From positions 1 through 58,389 of the forward strand of contig JAUHXF010000004.1 of the NCBI GenBank assembly GCA_030427125.1: DNA of 58,389 nt. Direction: 5' to 3'. The stretch's first letter is position 1. Each line of letters opens with the position of its first letter. Positions 19,473-27,799 of this stretch are shown piece by piece. Origin of the DNA: a bacterium (GTDB taxonomy: Bacteria > Patescibacteriota > Saccharimonadia > Saccharimonadales > SZUA-47). Under the pieces are notes generated by a model. It had not been told where the DNA came from. It searched no databases and was given only the letters and a program-made list of their open reading frames with translations. A program made the position numbers and the translations under genes.

Positions 19473-19480
19473 AAAACTAT

Positions 19481-19510
19481 ATTATATCATGAATTATACA
19501 TAATAGTCAA
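19481..19510 (-). promoter_or_regulatory. Promoter of the ATP-grasp gene, leaderless geometry
   Basis: Read on the minus strand: -35 TTGACT (19510-19505), 18-nt spacer, -10 TATAAT (19486-19481), then 8 nt to the ATG at 19472. No Shine-Dalgarno is present. Confidence 0.8.
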
Positions 19511-19561
19511 TAGTTAGTAAGGTGTTATCGCTGTAGTTTTGCTAATTAACTTTGCCACCAT

Positions 19562-20494
19562 TCAGAAGGCATATGGGCCGTCAGTATCGTCGTGAGGAGC
19601 ATTGTGCTTTTCTGCCCAAGTTTTAGACATAAAAATTTCTTCAAAATTTGCGCCAGCACCAGCTTGAGCAAACAATGAATCTATTCGGGAGCGGTCTTTC
19701 GTCAACATTGCATGCACAAATGCATCTGATAATTGTCGGCGATTAATGCCGCGCTCTTCCCAAGCCTCTAGGAAGTTGTAGCCTCTGCTCATAAAGGCGT
19801 TCCAGAATCCACGGCTACGCGGGTCATGGGCAAGTTGAGGATTGTGGCGCAACATCTGAGCATCTAAGCAGGCTGAGACAGGTTGTATGCCGAGCTCATC
19901 GACTATATGTCGCTTATATATTTCTGTAAAGAATTCATTAAGAGCTCCCAAATATGGTCTAGCTGCTTCTTGGCCTTCATCTCGACTTTCTGGCGATAGA
20001 TGCACGGCAGTAAAACTTCCGTCGACTGCATCGAATTCGTATGCACGATCAACGAACCCTGCCCTTGTCCATATGGGTGACCCGTCCGGAGCAAACGTAA
20101 TATCTCGAGGAGTCGCTACATGAATCGAGTCGTGCAGCCATGATTGAGTTAATTGATCTTGCAATGTAGTAGTAGGATTGTCTGGGTTTACAGCGAGGTG
20201 CATTGCATTAGATCTGAAATCAAATCCTCTTGTACGTGGGTGATCGAAGAAGCCGCCTTCGCTATCATCAACAAGCTCAATAAAAATCAGCTCTGGCGGT
20301 ATGGGTGTGAAAGGAAGATCTGGAGTTACTTGAGTAGCTTCTTGTGTAAGATCTTCAACTACTGTACACAGTTGGTCTGTCGCCGGTAAATCAGCCGCAG
20401 AAATATGAGCAAGTGCTGGTAGATTCGCCTCTTTTGCTCGCCAATGCAGTGTTTCAGGTGCAGCGGGATATGCTACAGGTACATCTAAGCTCAT
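19562..20494 (-). CDS. Hypothetical protein with HDxxH motif
   Basis: No family is recognised for this 310-aa soluble protein. LTQSWLHDSIHVAT holds an H-D-x-x-H, and about 70 residues later comes LNEFFTEIYKRH, with an N-E-x-x-T-E pattern reminiscent of metallopeptidase third-ligand helices. A zinc-dependent hydrolase is possible, though the usual HExxH glutamate is aspartate here. The N-terminal 60 residues are Pro/Ala-rich. Orientation matches the ATP-grasp gene downstream, 89 nt away. Confidence 0.6.
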   Translation of the reverse strand: MSLDVPVAYPAAPETLHWRAKEANLPALAHISAADLPATDQLCTVVEDLTQEATQVTPDLPFTPIPPELIFIELVDDSEGGFFDHPRTRGFDFRSNAMHLAVNPDNPTTTLQDQLTQSWLHDSIHVATPRDITFAPDGSPIWTRAGFVDRAYEFDAVDGSFTAVHLSPESRDEGQEAARPYLGALNEFFTEIYKRHIVDELGIQPVSACLDAQMLRHNPQLAHDPRSRGFWNAFMSRGYNFLEAWEERGINRRQLSDAFVHAMLTKDRSRIDSLFAQAGAGANFEEIFMSKTWAEKHNAPHDDTDGPYAF

Positions 20495-20612
20495 TAAACA
20501 TAACTATGACATAAAGTATATAACAATGTCAATATTTTACTCTTTACAAAACAGAGGATCGTGTATCAACTGTACCTGTTTCGAGTACTATAGCGTGACT
20601 TTCTAAGCTAAA

Positions 20613-20792
20613 TTATTCCCAGTCGCGGATGACAATGGTGTTGCCGCGGAGGGTGAGGTTGACCTTTTGTGTTTCGCGCCAACCGAGTTTTTTGACGTAG
20701 CCTTTTGGCAGGGTAATCATGTAGCTGCCGTCTTCGCCGCCGGTTTTCATTATTTTTCGTACGTTTTCTTCGCCTGCTGCCCTATCACCCAT
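20613..20792 (-). CDS. AbrB/MazE (SpoVT)-type DNA-binding protein
   Basis: This 59-aa protein is a swapped-hairpin AbrB fold: KIMKTGGEDGSYMITLPKGYVKKLGW...VNLTLRGNTIVIRDWE, with the I-T-L-P-K-x-Y-V-K-K-L-G-W core seen in AbrB family regulators and antitoxins. AGGAG (20801-20805) lies 8 nt before the ATG. A twin palindrome carrying -10-like TATAAT boxes lies just upstream, so autoregulation is plausible. No toxin partner is adjacent; it flanks the nuclease-helicase element and may regulate it. Confidence 0.85.
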   Translation of the reverse strand: MGDRAAGEENVRKIMKTGGEDGSYMITLPKGYVKKLGWRETQKVNLTLRGNTIVIRDWE

Positions 20793-20813
20793 TGTGCCTG
20801 CTCCTAAAGCTTA

Positions 20814-20873
20814 GATTATGTAATCAATTATATAATTTGTACTTTGTGCGACAAAGCAAAAATCGAAAGGGCT
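20814..20873. repeat. Left inverted end of the nuclease-helicase element (includes twin palindrome copy B)
   Basis: Copy B is GATTATGTAATC then AATTATATAATT (20814-20837). It is followed by GTACTTTGTGCGACAAAG, a short hairpin, and AATCG..AGGGCT. The same succession (twin palindrome, GTACTTTGTGC-ACAAAG hairpin, AATCG, GGGCT) occurs in reverse at 24926-24861, so the two ends are imperfect inverted repeats of about 60 bp. Confidence 0.75.
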
Positions 20874-21133
20874 GTTTATACCCTTAGGCCCAGCGGTATT
20901 TTCCTACAAGTGCAAAAGTACCCAAAAACCCCGCATCGGGCGAGAAGAATAACGATTGTCAGGTGCGAACTAACTTACCGTGCCTGCGGAACGCAAGCGG
21001 TCGCAATAGTTTTCTTATTTACTGTATTGCGACTGGTCCTCGGCAATGACTCGGAACTTCCTAGCATTCCCTCCATCGGATTTTCTGTAAAGGCTGAGAA
21101 AGAGTAATTATAGTATTGGAGCATTTTTTATAT
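20874..21133. other. Non-coding stretch inside the left end of the element
   Basis: No convincing gene is seen. It contains GGGC/GCCC short inverted repeats and GC-richer patches, unlike the AT-rich helicase gene beside it. An open frame across 20844-21107 begins with TTG inside the terminal repeat, has no Shine-Dalgarno and reads as unstructured sequence. A structured RNA or 3' untranslated region of the helicase gene is possible. Confidence 0.4.
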
Positions 21134-23836
21134 TCATGAAAGTAAATGGTAGTTTCTTGCCATAAAGATACGTAGATCGTTGTCAGCTAAGTTATTATTG
21201 AAGCTTGATATGATTTTACGCTGTACTTCAGGGCTCCAGTAAATATTTAAATTATTAGTAGTTCGAGTAATGGCTGTATAAAAAATATTTTTTGATACAC
21301 GCTCTTCGCTGTCTTTAGTAACGACAATTTTTACTGACTCATATTCCAGGCCTTGTGCTTTATGAATTGTTGCAGCGTATGCAACTTGGAACGGAACCAC
21401 TGTTCTTGAGTCTTCAGCAGTGTCGTCATTATCGTTATGCTTTCGTTTTTCAATTGTCATCCGGACAGATTTTTCATCTAGGTACTCAAGGCCTGCTAGT
21501 TCGGATTGTATTTGAGATATTTTGGCTCCTATAATCTCAATCGTAAACTGGATGCTGGTTTTACTGATTGCAGCTAGATCTGATATTCTTCCTTTTAAGT
21601 TATTAAATAATATCTGACCATAAGCATCAGATTCGTTGAATACTATAGGATCTCCCTTTTTATAAACAACTCCGTTCCAAACTATTTCACTTTCACTGTT
21701 TTTTGATTGGAGTAGCCTATTAATGTTATTTACACCATAGAGCCCGTCATAATTTAAGCATAATATGATTTCTTCATCAGATAGATTTTCAAATATTGAG
21801 CTGTCTAGTCTGCGTGCATACTTCTGTCTAGAGATAATTTCTTCAGCTAGAGGACCATTTTTCCTAACCTCGTTCCATAGGGCTAATAGATTATAGTCTT
21901 CTGTCCTGAATGCACCTTCAAGTTCAAAAACAGATTTCTCTGATATGAATTTTCTTATTATGTTAAACCAGTTGCCAAACCGGATAGATTGTATTTGGTA
22001 CACGTCACCAACTAAAACAAGATATTCAAAGTCTATATTTTCCAGTATCTCTACCATGTTTTTATTGCTGATGGTACTGCACTCATCTATAAACAGTACC
22101 GAGCACTTAATCTTACCTTGATGTATAGATTTTTCAACAGTCATAAATTCTCCAGAACCATGTAGACGATTCTCTAGATTGCTAACTGCAGTTTTAGTAT
22201 TCGCTAAGTAAAGTCTATCTTTATCAACAAAGTACGAGGTGATGTGTTCAATCATTTTTGTTTTGCCAGTTCCAGCTGCTCCGTAAATTAATGCAACTTT
22301 AGAAGAGTTGAACAGTGATTTTAAGATGTCTATTTTCGCTTTGTCATCAATGCCTCTGTTTTGAAAATTTAACCATCTCTCTACGCTAGATGTGTAGTTT
22401 GTCGAGCCCGTTTTGCATAAAAGTTTAAGGTGTTTAACAATTTGTTTTACATCGTCTTCGTATCCTTTGATAAAATAATGCTTATCATATTTAAGTATTT
22501 TTCTATTTTCGTGAACACCAGGAAGTCTGCTGTTGTACTTATTGACTAAATCATTAAGATTATCGAAGTCTTTTAAGTGATCTTGTGGCGTAAAAAGAGT
22601 GTCGTTTTGCTCTGTGTTTATTAGTACTCGTTTTGCGACTAGTTCATGCTCTCTGCCTGCTGAAGGGATGGCGAGTAGCACATCGTAGATTTTTGGGTTG
22701 TGATTTTTCAGTGAAGTACAATAAGGCATTTTCTCAAAAGGGAATGTTTTTTTGCTGAGATACACACCGCTAAGGCACTCATCAGTATCATAAGGATACT
22801 GTTTTTTAATAGTTTCATTCCGCATATTCAATAAAAGATACCTCAAAACGTTATGACCAATGCGGCAGTTTAAATAATAAGCTCTAAGACTACGAACTAA
22901 GTCTATAATCGTAGATTTATAGCCTGGAATCTTTACTTTATTTACGAAATCTAAGAATTCTTGTTCGTCTAAATCAATAATTTCCACTAAAGACATTTCA
23001 AACTTACTAATATGTTCCATTATAGGTAGGTAATCTTTTTGAGCTCTGTTTGCTTTTACTTCGTAACCCAAAATTCTGCCTAAATTATTAAACTCACAGG
23101 GTCTTATATTTGTTCTCCATGACTGGATTATCTCAATTGGGACGCGAATACCGTCTACCTCAATACGAGACTTCACTAGTCGTAAATCTGTTGCATAGTT
23201 GCTGAAAACTCTTTCGTTGCAAAATGCAATTCTTCTATTAAATTTATTATCTCTATCAATTGCTGGAGAGAAGACGATTTCATAATAGACTTTCGCGTTA
23301 ATGATAAAAGGTTTAACTTTATGAATATAGTAGTTGTCTTTGCTGGGTATTGATTGATTGGAGGCCTCTTTATCTATTTTGTCTGCTATGCTCTCATAGT
23401 ACTTCTGTTGCGAATCATCAGTGTTTAGCGGAAAACTGTGTATATTTTTTAGTATTTCTAGATTGTAGTTATCGTATAAGTAGTCTCTGATTCTTATTAG
23501 GACTTCAATATATTTCAGCATTAGTCTCTCTGCGCCGTCTTCATCCAGCGTGTAGTGTGAAGTAGATGATTGGGTTTGCTTATAAAAAACACGTAAAAAT
23601 GAAAGACTTGCTTGTGAGCTGACTGTGTTCATCGCTGCTTCTATGCCCGCTGGACCCTGATACCTACTATCCGTTTCTAAATCATTTGTGTGTATCAATA
23701 GAGCCACCTGATTGATTAGATTGCGGACGTTATTAATGACATTGACGGACATGAGGCCCCTGTCAGCAGCCAGTTCATCAATGTTTCGAGATATAGCATT
23801 GTCGCATCTTCTTATCTCGTCTATTACTTTGGCCAT
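21134..23836 (-). CDS. SF1 (RecD-like) helicase with large N-terminal domain
   Basis: The C-terminal half of this 900-aa protein is a superfamily-1 helicase: Walker A YGAAGTGKTK (about 515-523), Walker B LFIDECSTI (about 583), LVLVGDVYQIQSI, EGAFRTED, ATIHKAQGLEYESV and FYTAITRTTNNL, closest to RecD/TraA-type helicases. The first 500 residues match nothing I recognise and lack catalytic motifs, so they may sense nucleic acid or protein. The gene is clearly AT-richer than the atp region. It follows the nuclease gene by 58 nt on the same strand, inside inverted terminal repeats. Likely role: DNA translocation in an anti-phage or anti-plasmid system. Confidence 0.85.
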   Translation of the reverse strand: MAKVIDEIRRCDNAISRNIDELAADRGLMSVNVINNVRNLINQVALLIHTNDLETDSRYQGPAGIEAAMNTVSSQASLSFLRVFYKQTQSSTSHYTLDEDGAERLMLKYIEVLIRIRDYLYDNYNLEILKNIHSFPLNTDDSQQKYYESIADKIDKEASNQSIPSKDNYYIHKVKPFIINAKVYYEIVFSPAIDRDNKFNRRIAFCNERVFSNYATDLRLVKSRIEVDGIRVPIEIIQSWRTNIRPCEFNNLGRILGYEVKANRAQKDYLPIMEHISKFEMSLVEIIDLDEQEFLDFVNKVKIPGYKSTIIDLVRSLRAYYLNCRIGHNVLRYLLLNMRNETIKKQYPYDTDECLSGVYLSKKTFPFEKMPYCTSLKNHNPKIYDVLLAIPSAGREHELVAKRVLINTEQNDTLFTPQDHLKDFDNLNDLVNKYNSRLPGVHENRKILKYDKHYFIKGYEDDVKQIVKHLKLLCKTGSTNYTSSVERWLNFQNRGIDDKAKIDILKSLFNSSKVALIYGAAGTGKTKMIEHITSYFVDKDRLYLANTKTAVSNLENRLHGSGEFMTVEKSIHQGKIKCSVLFIDECSTISNKNMVEILENIDFEYLVLVGDVYQIQSIRFGNWFNIIRKFISEKSVFELEGAFRTEDYNLLALWNEVRKNGPLAEEIISRQKYARRLDSSIFENLSDEEIILCLNYDGLYGVNNINRLLQSKNSESEIVWNGVVYKKGDPIVFNESDAYGQILFNNLKGRISDLAAISKTSIQFTIEIIGAKISQIQSELAGLEYLDEKSVRMTIEKRKHNDNDDTAEDSRTVVPFQVAYAATIHKAQGLEYESVKIVVTKDSEERVSKNIFYTAITRTTNNLNIYWSPEVQRKIISSFNNNLADNDLRIFMARNYHLLS

Positions 23837-23894
23837 CTATCTATTAAGTCTTTCTAGTTTATGGCTGTAAGGTGGCGATTCATTATAGTAGCTC

Positions 23895-24590
23895 TTACTT
23901 TTTGGTTCTTAGTCGGGGTTTAGGAAATTCTATTGGTGTTTTAATGATGTCACAAAGTGATTCTGCGACATCTTCAAGTTGAAAATACATTCCCGTTTCT
24001 GCTTTCAGATCGTTGCGAAGTCTTTTTACGACTTCTTCTGAATACAAGAGTTTAGCGAGATGATTAGGCTGGAGTGCATTAGTTCTCTTCCAGAAACTCT
24101 CAAGCTCTCCTCTGCTTACGGCTTTTTTAGTTAAATTCCACAATAATTCTGGCGCTGATTTAAAATCGTCTTTATCCAGCAAATCCAATTTAAAAATCAA
24201 TGAGGTTGTAATAGGTTTTCCGAAGTTCACTCTATAAAGCTGTACCTCTCTACCGTTCAATAGCATTATCCAATCGATACCTTCGTTTGCTGCGTAGCTT
24301 AAACTCTGTCTAAGGTGCTTATCATTTAAGTCCAAATCTATAGATTTCACTTCAACTACAAAGTGTTTTTTCCGATTTAATTGAACCACGTAGTCTGCGT
24401 ATTCAGACCTAATCCTGTATTCCGTCTTAATGTCTTCAAGTTCAGTGTATCCAAGAATGTCAGTCAGAAAACTGTTAGTCATAATTCTTGTTGCTGATTC
24501 GTCTAGCTTTTGAAATTCTTTTTTTAAGTAACGCCTTTTGTACTTTTTTAAATTTTCTTTTATCTCACCAATTTGATTTTGAGTAGGCAT
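23895..24590 (-). CDS. HsdR-N-like PD-(D/E)xK nuclease
   Basis: The start is ATG 24590 (MPTQNQIGEI), preceded by AAGGAGA; a longer frame to 24605 runs through that Shine-Dalgarno. The 231-aa protein has the restriction-type fold: TEYRIRSEYADYVVQL gives Glu57 and Asp66, and FVVEVKS gives Glu80-x-Lys82, followed by the Q-S-x-x-Y-A...WIMLLNGREVQLY strand pattern of type I restriction R-subunit N-domains. No motor or methylase domain is attached. It is paired with the SF1 helicase downstream, and without a methyltransferase self-protection must work another way. Confidence 0.85.
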   Translation of the reverse strand: MPTQNQIGEIKENLKKYKRRYLKKEFQKLDESATRIMTNSFLTDILGYTELEDIKTEYRIRSEYADYVVQLNRKKHFVVEVKSIDLDLNDKHLRQSLSYAANEGIDWIMLLNGREVQLYRVNFGKPITTSLIFKLDLLDKDDFKSAPELLWNLTKKAVSRGELESFWKRTNALQPNHLAKLLYSEEVVKRLRNDLKAETGMYFQLEDVAESLCDIIKTPIEFPKPRLRTKK

Positions 24591-24605
24591 AGTTCTCCTT
24601 AACAA

Positions 24606-24860
24606 TTGTTCATTAACTACATACTACCCCTGTTCGGGGAATTTTGCCAATCTGCAGCTGTGGCCACCCTTCATACAAGCACCTTCGAGCGACCTATGAA
24701 AAATAAACTTCATAACTCTGGGGTTCGGGGCATAAAAAGCATGACGTCCGATTCTGTATGTTAGTACGAATCACAAAAAATGGTGAAAACGAGGAGGAAG
24801 CGTTAGCGCCTTTTGAGCCTTTGTGATTAGTAGCAACTTCAGAGTCGCATCGATATGCTT
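24606..24860. other. Non-coding stretch inside the right end of the element
   Basis: This segment upstream of the nuclease gene has no convincing ORF; a 77-codon frame on the minus strand at 24771-25004 runs through the terminal repeat and looks fortuitous. It contains small inverted repeats (GCGTTAGCGCC) and a GGGGTTCGGGGC patch. It may carry the promoter and leader of the nuclease gene. Confidence 0.4.
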
Positions 24861-24926
24861 AGCCCCGACGATTCGGTACTTTGTAGCACAAAGTACGTAA
24901 GAGATTACATAATCATCTATATAATC
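24861..24926. repeat. Right inverted end of the element (includes twin palindrome copy C)
   Basis: AGCCCC..GATT, then the perfect hairpin GTACTTTGT-AGC-ACAAAGTAC (24876-24896), then copy C: GATTACATAATC followed by ATCTATATAATC (24903-24926). In reverse orientation this matches the left end at 20814-20873. Copy C is identical over 24 bp to copy D at 33933. Confidence 0.75.
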
Positions 24927-25051
24927 AAACAGCGATTGCCTGATTTGGTGTTTCAGACAGTATCTGAGAGATGAATATTCGCGTTGAAGTCTCGCCAACC
25001 TCAATAATGTGTGAGTTAGTTGTTTCGTTCTTGAAAATATCGTAAAAATTG

Positions 25052-25137
25052 TGGTGCAGAGAGAGGGATTCGAACCCCCGAAGGCGAATGCCAGCAGATT
25101 TACAGTCTGCCGTGTTTGACCGCTTCACTATCTCTGC
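25052..25137 (-). tRNA. tRNA-Tyr (GUA)
   Basis: Read on the minus strand, GCAGAGA (25137-25131) pairs with TCTCTGC and is followed by A and an encoded CCA. The anticodon loop CTGTAAA gives GUA. A long variable arm (class II), typical of bacterial tRNA-Tyr, and GGTTCGAATCC T-loop are present. It lies upstream of the prephenate dehydrogenase and TyrRS genes. Confidence 0.96.
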
Positions 25138-25168
25138 AATTGAAGGTAGTATACCGTAACGGTATCAG

Positions 25169-25198
25169 TTTGCAAAATACAGGGATAACGGATATAAT
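25169..25198 (+). promoter_or_regulatory. Promoter with leaderless geometry
   Basis: -35 TTTGCA (25169-25174), 18-nt spacer, consensus -10 TATAAT (25193-25198), then 6 nt to the ATG at 25205. No Shine-Dalgarno precedes the gene. Confidence 0.75.
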
Positions 25199-25204
25199 AA
25201 GTTT

Positions 25205-25618
25205 ATGTTAGATAGAGGTACTTTCCCTGACAGAGATCCTTCAGTCCTAGTTGAAGCAATGCAAGAAGATCAAGCTCGACGTATTTTCGATTCTGGAGTA
25301 TTGGGCCGCATGGCAACTGCTAGCCCAAATTTTGATGAAGCATTAAAGAAAGAAGGCTTTCCAATTGTCTTGTCTTCTGAAACAGATAATCTCAGGTTTA
25401 TATTCTTAGCTATAAGGTCTAAAGACCCAAATGGGGATACTAGATCTCAATTCTTCCAAGTAGGGCAGCTACTCAAGGGTCAAGTAGCAATACCAAATGA
25501 AGCACTCGGTGTGGCAGATGAAGATCTGTCGTTGTTTGGGGAGTTGTTAGCTGAAGCTGAGAGTTTAAGATCAACTGCTGCTCCAGGTTACAGCACCGAA
25601 TACGGGATTCTACTATAA
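25205..25618 (+). CDS. Hypothetical protein upstream of prephenate dehydrogenase
   Basis: This 137-aa acidic soluble protein has no membrane segment or motif I recognise. The middle (FIFLAIRSKDPNGDTRSQFFQVGQLLKGQVAIPNEA) looks like a beta-strand-rich core. It begins on a leaderless promoter and precedes the dehydrogenase by 14 nt, so the two form a transcription unit. A chorismate mutase would be expected beside such an enzyme, but the helical AroQ pattern is not visible. Confidence 0.7.
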   Translation: MLDRGTFPDRDPSVLVEAMQEDQARRIFDSGVLGRMATASPNFDEALKKEGFPIVLSSETDNLRFIFLAIRSKDPNGDTRSQFFQVGQLLKGQVAIPNEALGVADEDLSLFGELLAEAESLRSTAAPGYSTEYGILL

Positions 25619-25632
25619 ATGAGTGAATTAAC

Positions 25633-26514
25633 ATGACCGGCGAACACACAGTTGGAATTATTGGACTTGGACTAATCGGAGGGTCAATCGCAAAGGATCT
25701 GAAAGAATTAGATAATCCACCAAATGTTGTAGCTTACGACCCTAGAGAAAAAACTATTGAAGCAGCGGTTAAAAGTGGCCACATAACAGAAGGACTTCCA
25801 GTAAGTGAAATAGCTAGGGTAGCTACTACTACGGTTATTGCAGCGCCGATAGACAGAGTTGCATCATTAGGGCTTGAGATAAGAGATTCGTTATTGGCAG
25901 GTGCGGATGATACCGATGAAGGCAGAATTGTATTAGACGTGGCTAGTGTAAAAAAACCAATAAGTAACGTTTTTTCTGTACTTACTACTTCGTCAGTGGA
26001 ATTTGTGGCTACTCATCCAATGGCTGGAACAGAATTTAGCGGATTTAGCCATGCACGTAAAGGACTATTTAGGGCCAAACCTTGGGTAATCTGTCCTCAT
26101 GAAAATAACTCTGAGGGCGCAATAGAAAGCGCGGAAGCATTTATTGAGCAGTTCGGCCCGCATATAAGAGTTATGGAAGCAGATGTGCATGATAGACATG
26201 CAGCTGCGGTATCACATAGTGTAATTACCCTATCCAATTTACTATTTGATTTCATAAATGAGAGACATCCCGAAGCACTAGACCTAGCAGGAGATGGCTT
26301 CAACAGTACTACTAGGCTTGCCAGTGGTAACCCGGAAATGCACGCTAGCATTGTTCGTGCGAACAAAGGTTTCGTGTACCAATACCTAGACGAATTTTTA
26401 GAATATATAGGTAGACGTATAGATGATTTACGAGATGGAAAAGATATACTGCCTTTTTTCGAAGGAAATGCTTCAAAACGAGACGAGTGGTTGAGAAATC
26501 GAAAGAATCTATAG
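25633..26514 (+). CDS. Prephenate/arogenate dehydrogenase (TyrA-like)
   Basis: This 293-aa enzyme oxidatively decarboxylates prephenate or arogenate in tyrosine synthesis. It has a Rossmann motif GIIGLGLIGGS (residues 8-18), VIAAPID, LDVASVK, THPMAGTEFSGF and the catalytic-His helix DVHDRHAAAVSHSVITLSN, all in TyrA order. Length is normal for the core domain. No ACT domain follows, so classical feedback is absent. No other shikimate gene is visible, so the substrate may come from the host or the enzyme may act in a specialised pathway with the neighbouring TyrRS island. Confidence 0.9.
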   Translation: MTGEHTVGIIGLGLIGGSIAKDLKELDNPPNVVAYDPREKTIEAAVKSGHITEGLPVSEIARVATTTVIAAPIDRVASLGLEIRDSLLAGADDTDEGRIVLDVASVKKPISNVFSVLTTSSVEFVATHPMAGTEFSGFSHARKGLFRAKPWVICPHENNSEGAIESAEAFIEQFGPHIRVMEADVHDRHAAAVSHSVITLSNLLFDFINERHPEALDLAGDGFNSTTRLASGNPEMHASIVRANKGFVYQYLDEFLEYIGRRIDDLRDGKDILPFFEGNASKRDEWLRNRKNL

Positions 26515-26522
26515 CTGTAGTA

Positions 26523-27782
26523 CTAGTTTTCTTCTGGTATTTGTAGGCTGTAAAATCTTCTTTTACCGACCTGCAGCTTCGCACCAGCTAAATCCACAAC
26601 CTCGTGTTCTTCTTCTGAAATTTTTTCGCCATTAACTCTAACGCCACCCTGCTTTATCAGTCGTCTGGCCTCTGATTTAGATTTTGCAGCACCAATCTCT
26701 ACTAGCAAGTCTACGACTCCTTGGCTGGTTCCGCTCACATCCGCAGTTTCAAAGGCTTTTTCAGCCTCCTTGTTACTTCTGAATTGCTTATTAAAGTAAT
26801 CTTGGGCTTCTTGAGCTGCTTCCTCGTCATGGTACAGCTCTGTTATATTTGCTGCTAAATCCATTTTTACTTCCATGGGGTTTGCCGTGCCGTCCTGCAA
26901 ACCTTCTAGTCGTTCTTCAATTTCTGCCGTTGTGAAGTTGGATGCAAGTCTTAAGTATTCCTCTAAAAGCAAATCAGGAATAGACATAACTTTACCAAAC
27001 ATGTCTCGAGGTTGGTCAGTTAAACCGATGTAATTCCCTAGGGTTTTACTCATTTTCTTCGTACCGTCCAAGCCTCTGAGTAGAGGCATCAGCACCAATG
27101 CTTCCGGGCCTTCTTCTGAGTGCTGTTGTAGAGTTCTAGCTGCTTGAAAGGCATAAAGTTGATCTACACCACCAACTTCGATGTCGGCTTTTACTTCTAC
27201 AGAATCCGTGCCTTGAAGGTAAGGGTAAATGATCTCGTGCAAGCCAATAGGTGATTGGTCATCTAGTCTTTTTCTGAAGTCATCCCTTGAGATAGTTTGC
27301 GCTAAAGAGCCTTGAGCTAAAACCTTAATTAAGTCTGAAACCGACATCCTGTCCAACCATTCTGAGTTACGATGCACCTCTATAGCCGAAGTGTCCAAGA
27401 TTTTACCTAATTGGCCAAGGTATGTTCTCGCGTTTTCTTCCAAGACTTCTGCTTCGACTGTTGGTCTGCTTTTGTTTCTACCCGAAGGATCACCTATTCT
27501 TCCAGTGAAATCACCAATAATTACAACTGGTAGGTGGCCGAGTCTTTGGAACCTTCTTAGTTGCATCATCGAAACAGCGTGACCTAAATGCAGATCAGGA
27601 CTTGTTGGATCAAAACCCATCTTCACCCTAAGCTGTCTACCTTCTTCTTCTGCAACTCGAACCTTCTGCTCAATACCATTCTCTGGAATTAAAATCTGAG
27701 CATTGGTAGTAATTTCCTGAAGCAATGTCTGTCTTGTTTCTGGGTCTATTGGCTCTGGTTGTTTTGGCATGCCTTCTATCAT
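26523..27782 (-). CDS. tyrS: Tyrosyl-tRNA synthetase, TyrZ-like
   Basis: This 419-aa class I synthetase attaches Tyr to tRNA-Tyr. It has the HIGH motif as HLGH (residues 65-68), YPYLQGTDS (tyrosine-pocket Q-x-x-D), VGGVDQLYAF where most relatives have GGTDQxFNLL, and KMSK in KKMSKTLGNYIG. A C-terminal S4 domain (about 355-415) is present. The altered GGVDQ segment near the amino-acid pocket is notable. It is the last gene of a five-gene operon and converges with the dehydrogenase 8 nt away. It may be the sole TyrRS or a specialised copy. Confidence 0.92.
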   Translation of the reverse strand: MIEGMPKQPEPIDPETRQTLLQEITTNAQILIPENGIEQKVRVAEEEGRQLRVKMGFDPTSPDLHLGHAVSMMQLRRFQRLGHLPVVIIGDFTGRIGDPSGRNKSRPTVEAEVLEENARTYLGQLGKILDTSAIEVHRNSEWLDRMSVSDLIKVLAQGSLAQTISRDDFRKRLDDQSPIGLHEIIYPYLQGTDSVEVKADIEVGGVDQLYAFQAARTLQQHSEEGPEALVLMPLLRGLDGTKKMSKTLGNYIGLTDQPRDMFGKVMSIPDLLLEEYLRLASNFTTAEIEERLEGLQDGTANPMEVKMDLAANITELYHDEEAAQEAQDYFNKQFRSNKEAEKAFETADVSGTSQGVVDLLVEIGAAKSKSEARRLIKQGGVRVNGEKISEEEHEVVDLAGAKLQVGKRRFYSLQIPEEN

Positions 27783-27799
27783 ATAACAAAAATCGCTTC

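Noticed and set aside
20844-21107. 87-codon ORF on the plus strand
   Set aside because: It begins with TTG in the terminal repeat, has no Shine-Dalgarno or promoter and shows no protein-like pattern.
24771-25004. 77-codon ORF on the minus strand
   Set aside because: It runs straight through the terminal repeat and hairpin, with no Shine-Dalgarno; best explained as chance.
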